Below are positions 23,196-33,670 of a DNA stretch of 41,535 nt, in pieces; positions within the stretch are counted from its first letter, which is position 1; each line of letters starts with the position of its first letter. Both the position numbers and the translations under genes were made by a program. A model generated the notes under the pieces. That model had not been told where the DNA came from. It made no database searches and was given only the letters and a program-made list of their open reading frames with translations. Source of the DNA: Chlorokybus atmophyticus (lineage: Eukaryota > Streptophyta > Chlorokybophyceae > Chlorokybales > Chlorokybaceae); the NCBI GenBank assembly GCA_009103225.1, contig RHPI01000398.1, positions 3,668 to 45,202 of the forward strand. The letters run 5' to 3'.

Positions 23196-23862
23196 CAGTC
23201 AAGGCCAAATTTTGTGATTTTCATGGCCATCTTAGGCCTTATTTGTAAGGTACATGTTTTTTATGACTTGTGGCGGATATCGGCGAGTTCTGAGTCTGCC
23301 GCGGATATCGACCGGGGCCCCAAGACCAGTCCGGAAGGTGCCAGAAAACGGAGGGCCAGTCGAGAAGGGCTCGACCAGATTTCTGGAAGGACCGGGCGCC
23401 AAGTAGTATAACTTGACCATATGAGCAGCAAATTAGGAGATCTTTGGTGCGTTGGAAAGGTCTAGAAGTGTACTACAAGATTCTGCAAGAATATCTTAGC
23501 TTCTAGTTCCGTCTAGCGCTAGAGTCGTCTAGACAGTAGCATGTGCAGACTGGTAGGTATAAAAGTGACATTCTACAATTTGCAATACAACCTTCAGCTC
23601 CCTAGTTTCTGGTGTGCAAGCTTGGTGGTGGTTAGCAGAAGTTGCTAGCGTGTGGCCACTGGTGTGTGCTTACTTGTGTGACGACCCAAGGCGCTACACA
23701 AGTCGGTGTGTAGCTTCGAGCGCATGCGCGTGCGTACGCGAGTGGCGGGGCGCGTGTGTGTGCTTGGCAGAGGGGGCAAGGTTCCGGTGTGAATACTGTG
23801 CCTTGGTGAGAGAGTTGTGGATTGGACCAACTCACAGGTAGCAAGGCACGAGCACCGTCACA
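23191..23862 (+). repeat. 3' LTR of the chromovirus
   Basis: 672 bp, begins TTTAACAGTC (TG to TT change relative to the 5' LTR) and ends CCGTCACA. TATAAAAG at 23558-23565. The same TT start occurs in the right inverted copy, so the change predates the inverted duplication. Confidence 0.93.
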
Positions 23863-24490
23863 TCACGGGTCAGGACCAGACTCACAACCATGTGCCTACA
23901 GTATGGTGGCAACGTCCGACGACCATTAATGGTGCAATGTTACCATCTCGTTGCTAGTTCGCGGACCATATCGGTGTGATTACAATCAAGATTCACTGCC
24001 AGTATGGTGCCGAATAATCCACACCAGTCATGGTGGTAAGGTTACACCAGATGTGGTGCAAACGGTCAAGACCACCATGGGTTGTAATCTTCATGCCATG
24101 CATGGTATGTTACCACCTCGTTGTTGGTCCGCGGACCACACTGGTATGGCTGTAACCGGTATACATGGCCACTGCGGCATGACAGTCACACTATAAATGG
24201 TTTTGACGATAGACACCAGTGTGACATGACATTCATACCAGTTGTGGTCATGACAGTTGGCACCATGGCGGCATAACCGTGACGCCATGTATGGTGGAAA
24301 CAGTCATCACCACTATGGCATGACCGACATCACCAGTGTTGGTCACGACATTCATGACCACCATGGTCCAACCATCACCACATGCATGGTGCACACTTTC
24401 ACGACGAGTATGGCACAATTGCTATGCCAGTGTTGGGAAGATGCATCATCACGAGAAACATTCCTGGCAGTTTTACCATGCATGGATTCA
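23863..24490. repeat. ACCA-N4-TGGT palindrome array, left inner block
   Basis: About 25 degenerate units of a 12-bp palindrome plus linker, period near 25 bp. Members include ACCATTAATGGT (23922), ACCAGTCATGGT, ACCAGATGTGGT, ACCAGTTGTGGT and ACCAGTGTTGGT; linkers often read like CATGACAGTTGG or GTCATGACC. Longer GGTCCGCGGACC-type palindromes occur (near 24130). It abuts the LTR directly and is repeated in inverted orientation at 36065-36690. Confidence 0.85.
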
Positions 24491-24838
24491 TCGTCATGCG
24501 AATTGCCAAAAGCATGCATAAGAACTGTACAACAACGCCAGTTGGCAACTCGCAATGCACCCGTAGTGAAACTTGCAGAAGACCATGAAATGGTTTATTA
24601 GTGCAAGTACATGTATGTACAATTTGCTAGCCAAATTTGCTGCTTATAACCCTACTAGAGCGTTAGCTTGCGGCAACACGCACAAAGCAGCCCTGCGCGC
24701 TGCCTTGCCAGGCATCAGATACTCAGCACGCCACTGCTTCCTGGCTTCTTATTCGTTAACCACCATACGATCTCGTGGTCTCCCTCCCACTTGACCCAGC
24801 GCTTGTTAAATGCAACCCTCAGCAACTCGTCGATTCGC

Positions 24839-26921
24839 TCACGGGTGGTAAACAGCAGCTCCGTATGTAACACGATGCGCAACCAAGACCTCGTGCAAAA
24901 TGGAGTCTGAGGGGTTTTCCTTCACATCGCAGCAGGCAGCAGCGGCGCGGACCCGCTCTTCATAGGTTCCAAACAAGCTTGGGTCTGCGTTTTGCGACCC
25001 CGCGACAGTGTGAGACAGCAGCATCTACGGCGATGACAACTCTAACATATTGACTATGACTCACCTCGTTGTTACCTTTGAGCGAAGGGACCTCAGGCGG
25101 GGTGGCACAGGCGTGTTCTTTGAAGCACCATTGAAAACAGTCAGCGATGCCGCAGTTTACGTCACTGCTTTCACTGCAATCGGGGCAGGGGCATACAGCA
25201 TCCTGTGTGCACAAAAATGCTGGCCATGCGATTTCTTGACCCACATGTTTACACACATACACAAGCGCATACGTATGAGTGAAATAGGCTGCATTTTAGT
25301 GTTGTGTACATAGAATATAAATTTATATCTTACCCGCTCGCTTAGACGATGCGCATACTCTCCGTGCCAGCCATCTTTCTCGGATGCTGGTATGCAAATG
25401 CGGGCGTCCTTCGCGCTCCAACACTCGCACGGCGCACAACACGTGATCTGGATGGCGTATGAGCGAGGCAGGATGCTCCTGGAAGGATGCTTTTGACAAT
25501 CCCCTTTGCCACTGCTACTGTAGTAAACGCTGGCTCCCTGGCACAAAAAGCTATTAAATCATAACATGCACTTGTCCATGCATGTAGATTTGCAACATCT
25601 GGCATGCTACAACAACAATGCGCCGCAACATACATTGTACCTTGCTGCAGATGCCTCTTGCAGTTGCACATCCAATGGCGGTGCAATGGCATGCTGTGCA
25701 TCCAGCCATATGCCAAGCAGCACAACCTCTGAACCATTCTGGTGGTTATACTGGCTGAAGCGCTCCGAGCTCTGGCCAACAGATGTGGAGTTTGCACCCG
25801 ACCCACCGGTGCGAACTCGCTTGTCCCGCGCCTGTTTGCGCTCTTCCTCTGTGCGGCCGTTGCGGTTGCCGCGCTTGCAGTTGTTGATGACCTTCTCAGT
25901 AAACTGCCTCTGTATCCACACTGCACCCATGCGCATAAGTATGCATTTCACCATGTGCAGCAGCTGCAGAGTGTACAGGCAATGCAGCAATACATGAGAC
26001 AACATGTGCACTCACCCTCATTCCATGCAAGTTTGTAGTCGCCCCAAACTAGCGGCTTGTGTTCGTTGAAGACTTCTCTGATGCACTCTCGTCGCTTGTC
26101 GATGTCGGCTGAGCTTATCGGAAAGTTGGCATTCCTTGCGGATCCGTTAGGGAAGTGCTTCTTATTGACTCGCAGCAGGATCCGCCAGTTGTCCTGCATG
26201 ACCATGGACTGACCTTTCCAAGTCTGTGCCAGAAAAAACTGCATGCCTGTGCAGACACCATAATGAGATTAAGTGAGACTGAGTGCGACTTGGAATGGAA
26301 AACTCTTAGCAGAAGACATACGGTGTCTATGCCTGCATGCAGTCCGCACTAGCATGTACCACGTTGCAATAAACCAAGAGCAAACACGAGCATGAGACTT
26401 ATGAACGGCCTACAGCAAATGCAAGGCACTCAGCAGTCACACTGCCTGGCATTCCGCACGCACTGGTTCCATGTTCAATACTGCGACATGGCAACAACGA
26501 AACGAAATGAAAGTTCAGCGCAGGTGGATCAAATGTAGGCCATGACAGAGAGCAAGTGGACATTACCTGTTGGGATGCCTGCGCTAGCGTCGCCTTTCAC
26601 GCGGAAGCACCTTTGGGCGGTGGGGTATGTCGGACTGCTTTGTGGTGGCAGGAAGCCAGGCTCCACAGGGTTGATGATGTCAGACTCGGTGCCGCTTGTG
26701 AGCGTCTGCACTGGGGGAGCGGTACTTTTGATGTCATGCAGAAGCTTGGAGATGACTCCCACTGGCAGACCCATGGCGCGGAACAACTTGCCGTCGCACG
26801 CTAAATACGCTGCACCATCCACCATGCTAGTTCTAAACAGCTCTGCAAAGTCGCCGCAGCCAATGACGCTGGTGGTGTGCTCAACTATACCCTCCACTGT
26901 CAGTCTGCCTACACCCGCCAT
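24839..26921 (-). pseudogene. left-arm copy of SAM-like/Cys-rich gene, splice site lost
   Basis: Inverted paralogue of the gene at 33671-35714. Exons (minus): 26921-26567, 26246-26016, 25920-25641, 25550-25334, 25244-25065, 25024-24839. The ATG at 26921 is in the context ACCATGG. The first four exons are open and differ from the right copy by substitutions and by two indels of exactly 3 nt (one codon more near 26860, one fewer near 25835). The acceptor of exon 5 reads AACAT where the right copy has AACAG, so normal splicing into the Cys-rich exon should fail; retention of that 89-nt intron shifts the frame. I therefore call it a probable pseudogene, possibly still making a shorter protein. 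It lies 275 bp from the truncated transposase start at 27197, divergently. Confidence 0.6.
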
Positions 26922-27196
26922 GGTAATTGCGCCGCCGCCGCCGCCGAGAGCTGCTTCACTAACTTGCGCTGTGCCGCAAAATGGAGCGGTTGGGGAATCC
27001 AAAGGCAATCGTTTGAATTTTCGTGCAATGCGCGTTGACCTCACCAAGTCAACCAATCTGGAGTCTCCGAACGGACTCGGTAGCGCACTAGCGCACGTGA
27101 CGTTGTGCGGGTGGTAAACAGTAGGCGGCGGCTGATCTGGCCGCGGGCGGCGGCGGTGGCGGCGGGTGGTAGAGTGTGTGCGCTAGAGTGGCCAGC
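26922..27196. promoter_or_regulatory. divergent spacer, left arm
   Basis: 275-bp interval between the two divergent ATGs. It contains GCC/CGG-rich tracts, a GCGCTAGTGCGC-type repeat (near 27085), and CACGTGACG. The right-arm counterpart has one extra 8-bp unit of GCGCTAGT. No TATA box is evident. A bidirectional promoter is inferred from the layout. Confidence 0.45.
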
Positions 27197-27445
27197 ATGT
27201 TCACCAGTCTATCCAAGGTTACAAAATGTCAACTTCGTGACAGAGCACTCAAGCGGAAGAGGCAAGAGGATGCGCATCTGTCAAGCCATGTACAGCAGCA
27301 GGCTACTACGCAGGGCGGCATGTCGCAATCCCAAGTCTGACTGGGTGTCTCTCTGGTCGACAATCTAGTGCAGTCTTTCGAAGGCATCAGCCCTGAGCGT
27401 GCTCGGAAGATTGTGATTGCTCGCTTGGGCAAGAGGCAGCGATAG
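27197..27445 (+). pseudogene. truncated transposase N-terminus, left arm
   Basis: Starts at ATG 27197 like the right-arm transposase exon 1. The C2H2-type finger is damaged: CQLR where the right copy has CQLC. Homology with the right arm ends at 27338 inside a TGA (27338-27340). The same frame then continues open for 34 codons after the stop, with SPERARKIVIARLG, to TAG at 27443-27445. This tail is protein-like but absent from the right copy; it may be a fused piece of another transposase segment from an internal deletion. Confidence 0.55.
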
Positions 27446-27750
27446 GCGCTGTATGGTTGAGTCGTAGGTTTGCCAAGCTGGCAGTGTGGTCTGTACACGT
27501 GCTGGCAATGTGTTCCTGTGTTGTTCGCTGTGTGCATGTGTCGCCCCATGTATCGCGTAGTGCATAGGCATGCGTGTGTTGTACTTGGTTATGTGTGTCA
27601 CCAGACTCCACCAACTGCCTGCCACTGTACACCGCACACCCACCCACCATTGCATCGCCATGTATACGCTTAAATACTGCCATGTAACGACAAGGTATCT
27701 GGCTAATATGCATTCCCACATCTACTACAGTGTATGCTACGCCAATGGGG
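27446..27750. other. unassigned
   Basis: Single-copy sequence inside the inverted repeat. No gene or repeat could be supported. Confidence 0.4.
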
Positions 27751-28425
27751 CTTTCAATACAATTCTACACTACTTTTATAATGCCACTTCTACAACACTC
27801 TACGACCCTTCAACACTTCTTAACACTTGATATAGTGTACTTGTGCAAAAAGGGTGTATGTTAACGTACACCCTATAGACATATATATTGAAGTACACTA
27901 CACTAATGCTATAGTGCCACTTCTACAACACTCTACCACACTGCAATACTCCACTACAATTGTATGTACATATTGTGCATGCTTGCACATTGTGCATGGC
28001 TATTAATAGTTCTTACTTGCACCATCGTACACTACTTTAGTTCCACGTATCAGATACTACACTACTGCTGCAGTGCCACTTCTACAACACTCTATAAAAG
28101 TGTAGTAGCTACTACACTTTAACACTCCACTACACTATAAGGCTGTATTGCAATATACACACGTACATTTTTAAGCCTTGTGTTCATTGAAGCACCTATG
28201 TAGTGTGCATGTGGCCAACACGCCAGGTAGCACTGTTTAAAAGTCATGCCATCTTGCGGTTGGTACGCGTGCATATTGTATATTGTAGTAATATTGTAGT
28301 AATACAATCCTACTTGAACTATGCATATTGTGTATACCGCTATAGTTACATGTGTAGTACACTTCTTTACTAATATACACTGTTGCAATTCCTCTCCTAC
28401 ACTACATGTGTAGTAGTGTGTATAC
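27751..28425. repeat. CACTAC-rich short repeat cluster
   Basis: Words such as TACACTAC, CCACTACA and GTGTAGTAG recur in both orientations. TGCCACTTCTACAACACTCT occurs three times (27782, 27915, 28074). A 24-bp perfect palindrome lies at 28097-28120 (half-site AAAGTGTAGTAG) and a 24-bp near-palindrome at 27851-27874 (AGGGTGTA/TACACCCT). CACTACA is the classical terminal word of En/Spm elements, so this could be a subterminal region of the transposon whose transposase lies next to it; that is inference. Confidence 0.6.
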
Positions 28426-28713
28426 TATACATGTATGCACACAAGTTGTGTACATACGAACATGAGTCTGCTTCAACAGCACAGTACTCCACTTCTATTC
28501 CCTACTTAAGTATTCCATATACGACTTCTTGAAAGGTTATATTAATATATGTTCCGCGTGTTGTGCAAGGAGTTTAAGTTGGCTTTCGCTTTCCTTCGCA
28601 AAGTGTCACTCCATTGCATTGCATAGGGCACTCATTTATATGGGTCACTGTATGCATATGTACACATAATGCTTATTATGTGTGCAGGCTTTGTGAAAAA
28701 GGTTTGGCGGTGT
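28426..28713. other. unassigned AT-rich stretch
   Basis: No coding signal and no clear repeat between the CACTAC cluster and the telomere-like tract. Confidence 0.4.
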
Positions 28714-28828
28714 GGTTAAGGGGAAGGGTTAAGGCTGGGGCTAGGGGCAGGCAGTTAGGGTTAGGGTTAGGGTTGGGGCTAGGGTTAAGGTTAGGGTTAG
28801 GGTTAGGTTATCGGTTAGGGTTAGGGCT
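28714..28828 (+). repeat. interstitial TTAGGG telomere-like tract
   Basis: About 12 perfect or near-perfect TTAGGG units with variants (TTGGGG, TTAAGG, CTAGGG, TTAGG), densest at 28754-28826, preceded by degenerate G-rich units. It suggests that the host telomere repeat is TTAGGG and that this locus was once terminal, was healed, or received telomeric DNA at a break. Confidence 0.85.
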
Positions 28829-29081
28829 GGCACAGTTGTTTGCACGGGTATTATTTGCATGAGAATGCGCACATATAAGACAACATGACAAGGTTGCAGC
28901 TGGAGTAGCTGGGTTGCATTGAGATGCTCGCATGTAAGCCAACATTACTTGATGCTAAGGGATAGTCCGTGCTATGTAAAACCTCTCTTTATAAGTACAT
29001 TTGGTGCCTCCGCTAGTCAGGCAGAGGCTGCAAACCAGATGGGCGTCTTACGTAGTGCTTCACGCCACCACGGATCACTTC
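28829..29081. other. unassigned
   Basis: Lies between the telomere-like tract and the 3' end of the transposase. No feature supported; may be the transposon's 3' flank. Confidence 0.4.
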
Positions 29082-32000
29082 CTAGAAGCGAATGAGGCGC
29101 CGCATCGCCGCGTACTTGACCTGGCTCCGCACCACGGTGGAGTCCTTCAAACTGTGTGCGAACTTCGGCGCACTCTCCAGCACTTGAATTAAGGCCTCCT
29201 TCAGCACACGTCCGTGTTCAAGATACGCGCATACACAGCGGCGTTCATCGTTTCGTCCCACATGGTTTTGTCCCCGTCTCGCAGCTCGACTACATCACCA
29301 CTGACCAGATGCACTAGGCCATCCACACCTGACAATGGCAACCTCACCACCGTGCGAGGCGCGTCGTATGCGAGGCGCACAGTATTCGGCGCACTTTCAA
29401 AGGACACCGGTAACATTATTGCCTTGCGCAGCACATCTCGGGCAGGAATATACAACACATTGTTGTGGTCCTTGTCGACAGGGGTCGCCCCCATGTCATC
29501 GACAACGTTACCAGGTAAGTCACCATGAAATATGGAGTACACCCTCAGTCGCAAAACGCATCTACAATACACATGCTCGTGCACCAGGATGCCAGACAGT
29601 TGCGCGATGGCCACCTCACGTTCACTGACGCGATACACCACGTCCTCTTGCTTCCTGCAAATGCACAATGTCGGTTGGACTAACACGATATACCATTATA
29701 ATCATAAACCGTCCGCACCTTACTGTAACCAGGCACAACGCATGCATACCACTATCAAAGCTGCAAATTGCCACCCCCGAGCACAATTCATTACACGGTG
29801 TCCAACATGGCACATCGCAGCATCATCACAAAATGACAACCTGTATATAACGCCTCGTATGCTGATGGCCCTGAAGTGAGTCGCCACCACCCCGCAACGC
29901 TGTCTCTAGCTTGGTACAGTTCATGGACTGCAGCACGCCATCTACTCCACTGAAGTCCCTACCGGACAACAGTTTCATTGAACCTTCCCCAATGAGGACG
30001 CAATCCCGTGCCTCTTCATCGATAGAAGAACGCGGAGGCAACTTAATGACACGCCACATAGCACGAGCCGCTTCCATGCTGCGCGCTTGGAACCAACCCT
30101 TGCGATTGAGGGGCTGCACTTCAGTCACCTTCTCCAGGGTGGAAGACCTGTGGTGCGTCATGATGTGCGCTAACACTTGCTCGCTGTCGCGAAGACCAGT
30201 AATGTTGCCGAGCTTGATCTGCTCCACCATGCACACAAACCACTCCCGCGCATTGTGATGTATATACGTGAACTCGTACTCCTTCTTGTTGCTGTGCAAC
30301 TCCAGGTGCTCGTGTACTTTTTGCTTGTATACATAGCACCAGTAGATCTCATGCGTGCGATGATTGACAATGTCCTCAAGCAAGCGCCCAGCCCCTGCAG
30401 CGTGCTCCAGCGCCTTGCTGTTCGTCCCCAAGTACTCTTTCGACATGACTCACCAGGGCCGCAACAGGGCGTCGACGTAGTCCATGTGGCCTCTGGTCCA
30501 TCCATCTACCCGTGTGACGCGATAGAACATGCGGAATATTTCATGCACAGCCATGCATAGATCTTGCTCTAGGTTTGAGCAGGTCTGTAATGTACGGGAT
30601 GACCAGCTGCACGAACTTCTGGTACTCCTTCGCCTTCCAGCCAAGCCTGCAAGGTCGAAGCATAACTGGTCACAAACTGCCACCGTCAATAGATGTGTGC
30701 TGCAAATGCGCTCATCTGGCAATTCGTGCACATGATTATCGTATTTCAAACCACCACCCCTTCTACCAACAACACCTCACAAGACTTGCCTGGATGTATT
30801 CCGTGAAGGAAACGACCAGCCTTTAGCTCTGTGGTAAGTGACTTCTGAAACGCTTCGAGACGATCATGGACGCTCTTCCTGTCCACTGGAGCCATTGCCG
30901 TGGATCCACCTGTTGCCTCACCCCCAGGGCCAATCAAGCGCTTGCACAGCGACTTGGCCATGTTCTCTGCCAAGACATGCATAGTGTCGAACACTAGGTC
31001 AAGAACTAGGTCAAACTCGTACAAGTGATACAAGCGCCACAGGGGACTGTATCCCTTGACGCCAGTGTTGAAACCAAGTTCCTTGCGCACCGCCCATTCA
31101 GGCGCGATGCCCGCAGCGTCGGGTTCATGGCGGAGCGCAACCTCATGTGTCTCCGCTGCATTCCGTGCAGGTGGGGGGTGACGGTTCAGCTCACGATTGA
31201 GTGAATACACGTAACGCTTGGTGTCGTAAGCCACCAAGTCAATCGTGAACGTGTGATTTGGCTGCTCCACGCGATTCTTGCGGTGAGCTTTGCGTTTTTC
31301 CTCGTTGCCCACCACAAGGCACCGCCTGCAAGGCATCTCGCACCGGCACTAGTAAACTTGCCCATATCGCATTGAGCTGGATGGTCGCCTGTCCAGAGAA
31401 AGAGCATGGCCCGGACGAGGCATACTTCACCCGCTGCCCGGGCAGGCAGTGCTGTTGACACTTGCGCGATGGACAGAGTATACTCAACCTGCATGCCATT
31501 GACGTACGGTTCCTCTAGCTCCAACACCAGTGGCTCTGAGAAGGCATCGAAGTTGTCTGGGACGTTGGGGACAGAGTCCTTAGGTATGAACATGACAGGT
31601 AGCAACGAGTTGTTCTTACAAGTCACCTTCTTGCCTGCGCGGAGACAAGAAATGAATACCAAAGGGGGGCTAGATGTAGCATTGCATTCAGCCGCTACAC
31701 TCACCACCATTCAGGACTTGAAGGCTCACAGCCAGCGTGCTGCGCTTTGACGTGGTGGCAGTGGAAAAGCCGTCCCAATGACCAATGAGCGCCAAGTTCA
31801 GCGGACTTCCATGTCCACTGCGGCGCAGCTGCCGGTTACTGGGTTCTGGGCACAGACTGTTCACACAGTTGAACACCCAATCCCCGTGAACATCTGGCCT
31901 TCGGTTGGGAAGTCATGTTCCGGTATGTGCATATGCTTGCAGTAGGTGAACTTGAGCAACACGATAGGCTAGCTGGGGTCCCAGAACCATTAGAAATCGC

Positions 32001-33387
32001 CTCCACTTCTTGCCGTCCCACACTTCCCGCTGTGCTCCAGGTGCATGGCTGATCTGCGATACCACTTGCCCTGTTTGCGCCAGGACTGCAGCAGCTGCTC
32101 GCACACAGAGGGCGACTTCAACATCAACTGCAAGCGAGCCTTTAGAGGCAAGTAGTAAAAGGTTACAGTGCTGCCATGCTTAGCGCTGCAGGTAGGACAC
32201 TTCTCCTTCATTAGCAGCTGCATCTCCGCCTCTCTGCGCTGCCGTTTGGGGGTGTTGGTGCCATCAGCCGCGGGCTCAAGCTCTAGTGGCACCGGATCAA
32301 AGAGATGCCAGTGCCCATCTTTTACGCAGGCATGATACTTTAGCGGCACGGGCATGCCCATCTGCTTCAACAGGTTGTATAGCCGACACATTGGCGTCGG
32401 TACCTGAAATGAACAGCGTTGTGTCACATGAATTGCCATGGCAGAACTCAACAGTGAGCGTACACAGCCCCATCCGGCACTTCACTGGCAACAGCCGCTA
32501 CTCGCACTCAGTGCAGCCAAGGCATGAAACCGTCTGTGTGGTACCTTGCTTGCAGATGGCTCGTCATCCCGCAATTGTGGATGCAATTGCAGCAAGGCTT
32601 TGCGGGCCGCCAAAGGCCCACCTTTACACGTCGTCAATAGATGCAGGCATGAAACCGTCTGTGTGGTACCTTGCTTGCAGATGGCTCGTCATCCCGCAAT
32701 TGGGGATGCAATTGCAGCAAGGCTTTGCGGGCCGCCAAAGGCCCACCTTTACACGTCGTCAATAGATGCAGCAGATAGCGCGCGTTCATCCGCAATGCGG
32801 ACAAGCTCAAGCGTCTTGTCGACATACTCCTTGAGGACTTCTTGCTGCTGATTGGTCTGTTTCAGAAACTCCTGTAGGATGTTTCGCACATGCTCATTTA
32901 TTTGCTGCAGTGGTGAAGCCGCTTTTTAGCCATGCACCATCTCCTGCGCCAACTGATCGCGCCGAAGGTGCCGTCCAATCTTCAACGCATCAATGGGCTA
33001 ACACGCAACACCATGTGAGTTACGTGCGGCATGCACTAGGCGTGTATTCTCAGCGCTGTGGACCAATGCTGCAAGCATGCATCATACCTGCTTAAGCCCT
33101 TTGCATTTGCTACACCAGCAGAGAGCATACACCGGTGCATGACTGGAGCGAGCAGGCGAGCCCGTGTTGTGCATGGAGCCAGCATGGTGCATAGTTTCAG
33201 CATGCGTATTGTCTGTCGCGGCGAAATGCGGCTCAAACCCATCTAAGACTTGGGATTGCGACATGCCGCCCTGCGTAATTTCCTGCTGCTCTACATGGCT
33301 TGACAGATGAGCATCCTCTTGCCTCTTCCGCTTGAGTGCTCTGTCACAAAGTTGACATTTTGTAACCTTGGATAGACTGGTGAACAT
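29082..33387 (-). pseudogene. tnp2-type (En/Spm-CACTA) transposase, broken
   Basis: Cuts and moves its own element. Read leftwards. Exon 33387-33088 encodes 100 residues with a C-X2-C-X12-H-X3-H finger (CQLC...HLSSH) and a CWCSKC motif, donor CAG|GTATGA. The next exon starts at 32997 in matching phase (PIDALKIGRHL). The exon from 32403 has YHACVKDG, KCPTC and YLPLKARLQLML; further segments contain REVWDGKKWRRF, ALIGHWDGF, FLWTGDHPAQCDMGKF, PCRRCLV, FDTMHVLAENM, and WKAKEYQKFVQ, then the C-terminal VLYIPARDVLRKAI and a tail ending MRRLIRF at TAG 29084-29082. Order and motifs are those of tnp2-family transposases. Disruptions: TAA 32926-32928, TGA 31913-31915, frame shifts near 31345, 30590 and 29215, and a 125-bp duplication. 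The introns are still visible. Some shifts could be sequencing errors, but all of them is unlikely. Confidence 0.75.
32520..32769. repeat. 125-bp direct tandem duplication within the transposase
   Basis: Units 32520-32644 and 32645-32769 are identical except for one base (ATTGTGG against ATTGGGG). The unit spans the end of the second transposase exon and its presumed donor. The near identity points to a recent event or an assembly error. Confidence 0.9.
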
Positions 33388-33670
33388 GCTAGCCACTCTA
33401 GCGCACACACTCTACCACCCGCCGCCACCGCCGCCGCCCGCGGCCAGATCAGCCGCCGCCTACTGTTTACCACCCGCACAACGTCACGTGCGCTAGTGCG
33501 CTAGTGCGCTACCGAGTCCGTTCGGAGACTCCAGATTGGTTGACTTGGTGAGGTCAACGCGCATTGCACGAAAATTCAAACGATTGCCTTTGGATTCCCC
33601 AACCGCTCCATTTTGCGGCACAGCGCAAGTTAGTGAAGCAGCTCTCGGAGGCGGCGGCGGCGCAATTACC
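33388..33670. promoter_or_regulatory. divergent spacer between transposase and SAM-like gene
   Basis: 283 bp between the minus-strand transposase ATG (33387) and the plus-strand ATG at 33671. It contains GC-rich CCG-repeat tracts, the sequence CGTCACGTG, and three tandem GCGCTAGT units (33489-33513). It is the obvious place for a shared bidirectional promoter; this is inferred. Confidence 0.5.

Larger units (their letters stand above)
17521..23862 (+). mobile_element. Ty3/gypsy chromovirus LTR retrotransposon, decayed
   Basis: A 6.3-kb element with two LTRs (667 and 672 bp), a primer binding site, gag with a CCHC knuckle, protease, reverse transcriptase, RNase H, integrase and a C-terminal chromodomain, in the order of Ty3/gypsy chromoviruses. 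No envelope gene is seen. It is not autonomous as sequenced: stops at 21978 and 22743, a frame break near 21003, an altered reverse transcriptase active site, and two assembly N positions. The 5' LTR starts TG and ends CA; the 3' LTR starts TT. Flanking bases (CAGTAG on the left, TCACGG on the right) do not form a target-site duplication. The element lies between blocks of the ACCA-N4-TGGT array. Confidence 0.95.

Noticed and set aside
24257-24601. 114-residue plus-strand frame (and its mirror at 35952-36296)
   Set aside because: Lies in the palindrome array and its flank; His/Met/Thr-rich content reflects repeated ACCATG words.
29001-29686. Plus-strand frames across the transposase 3' end
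   Set aside because: They are antisense shadows of the minus-strand transposase, which carries the recognisable motifs.
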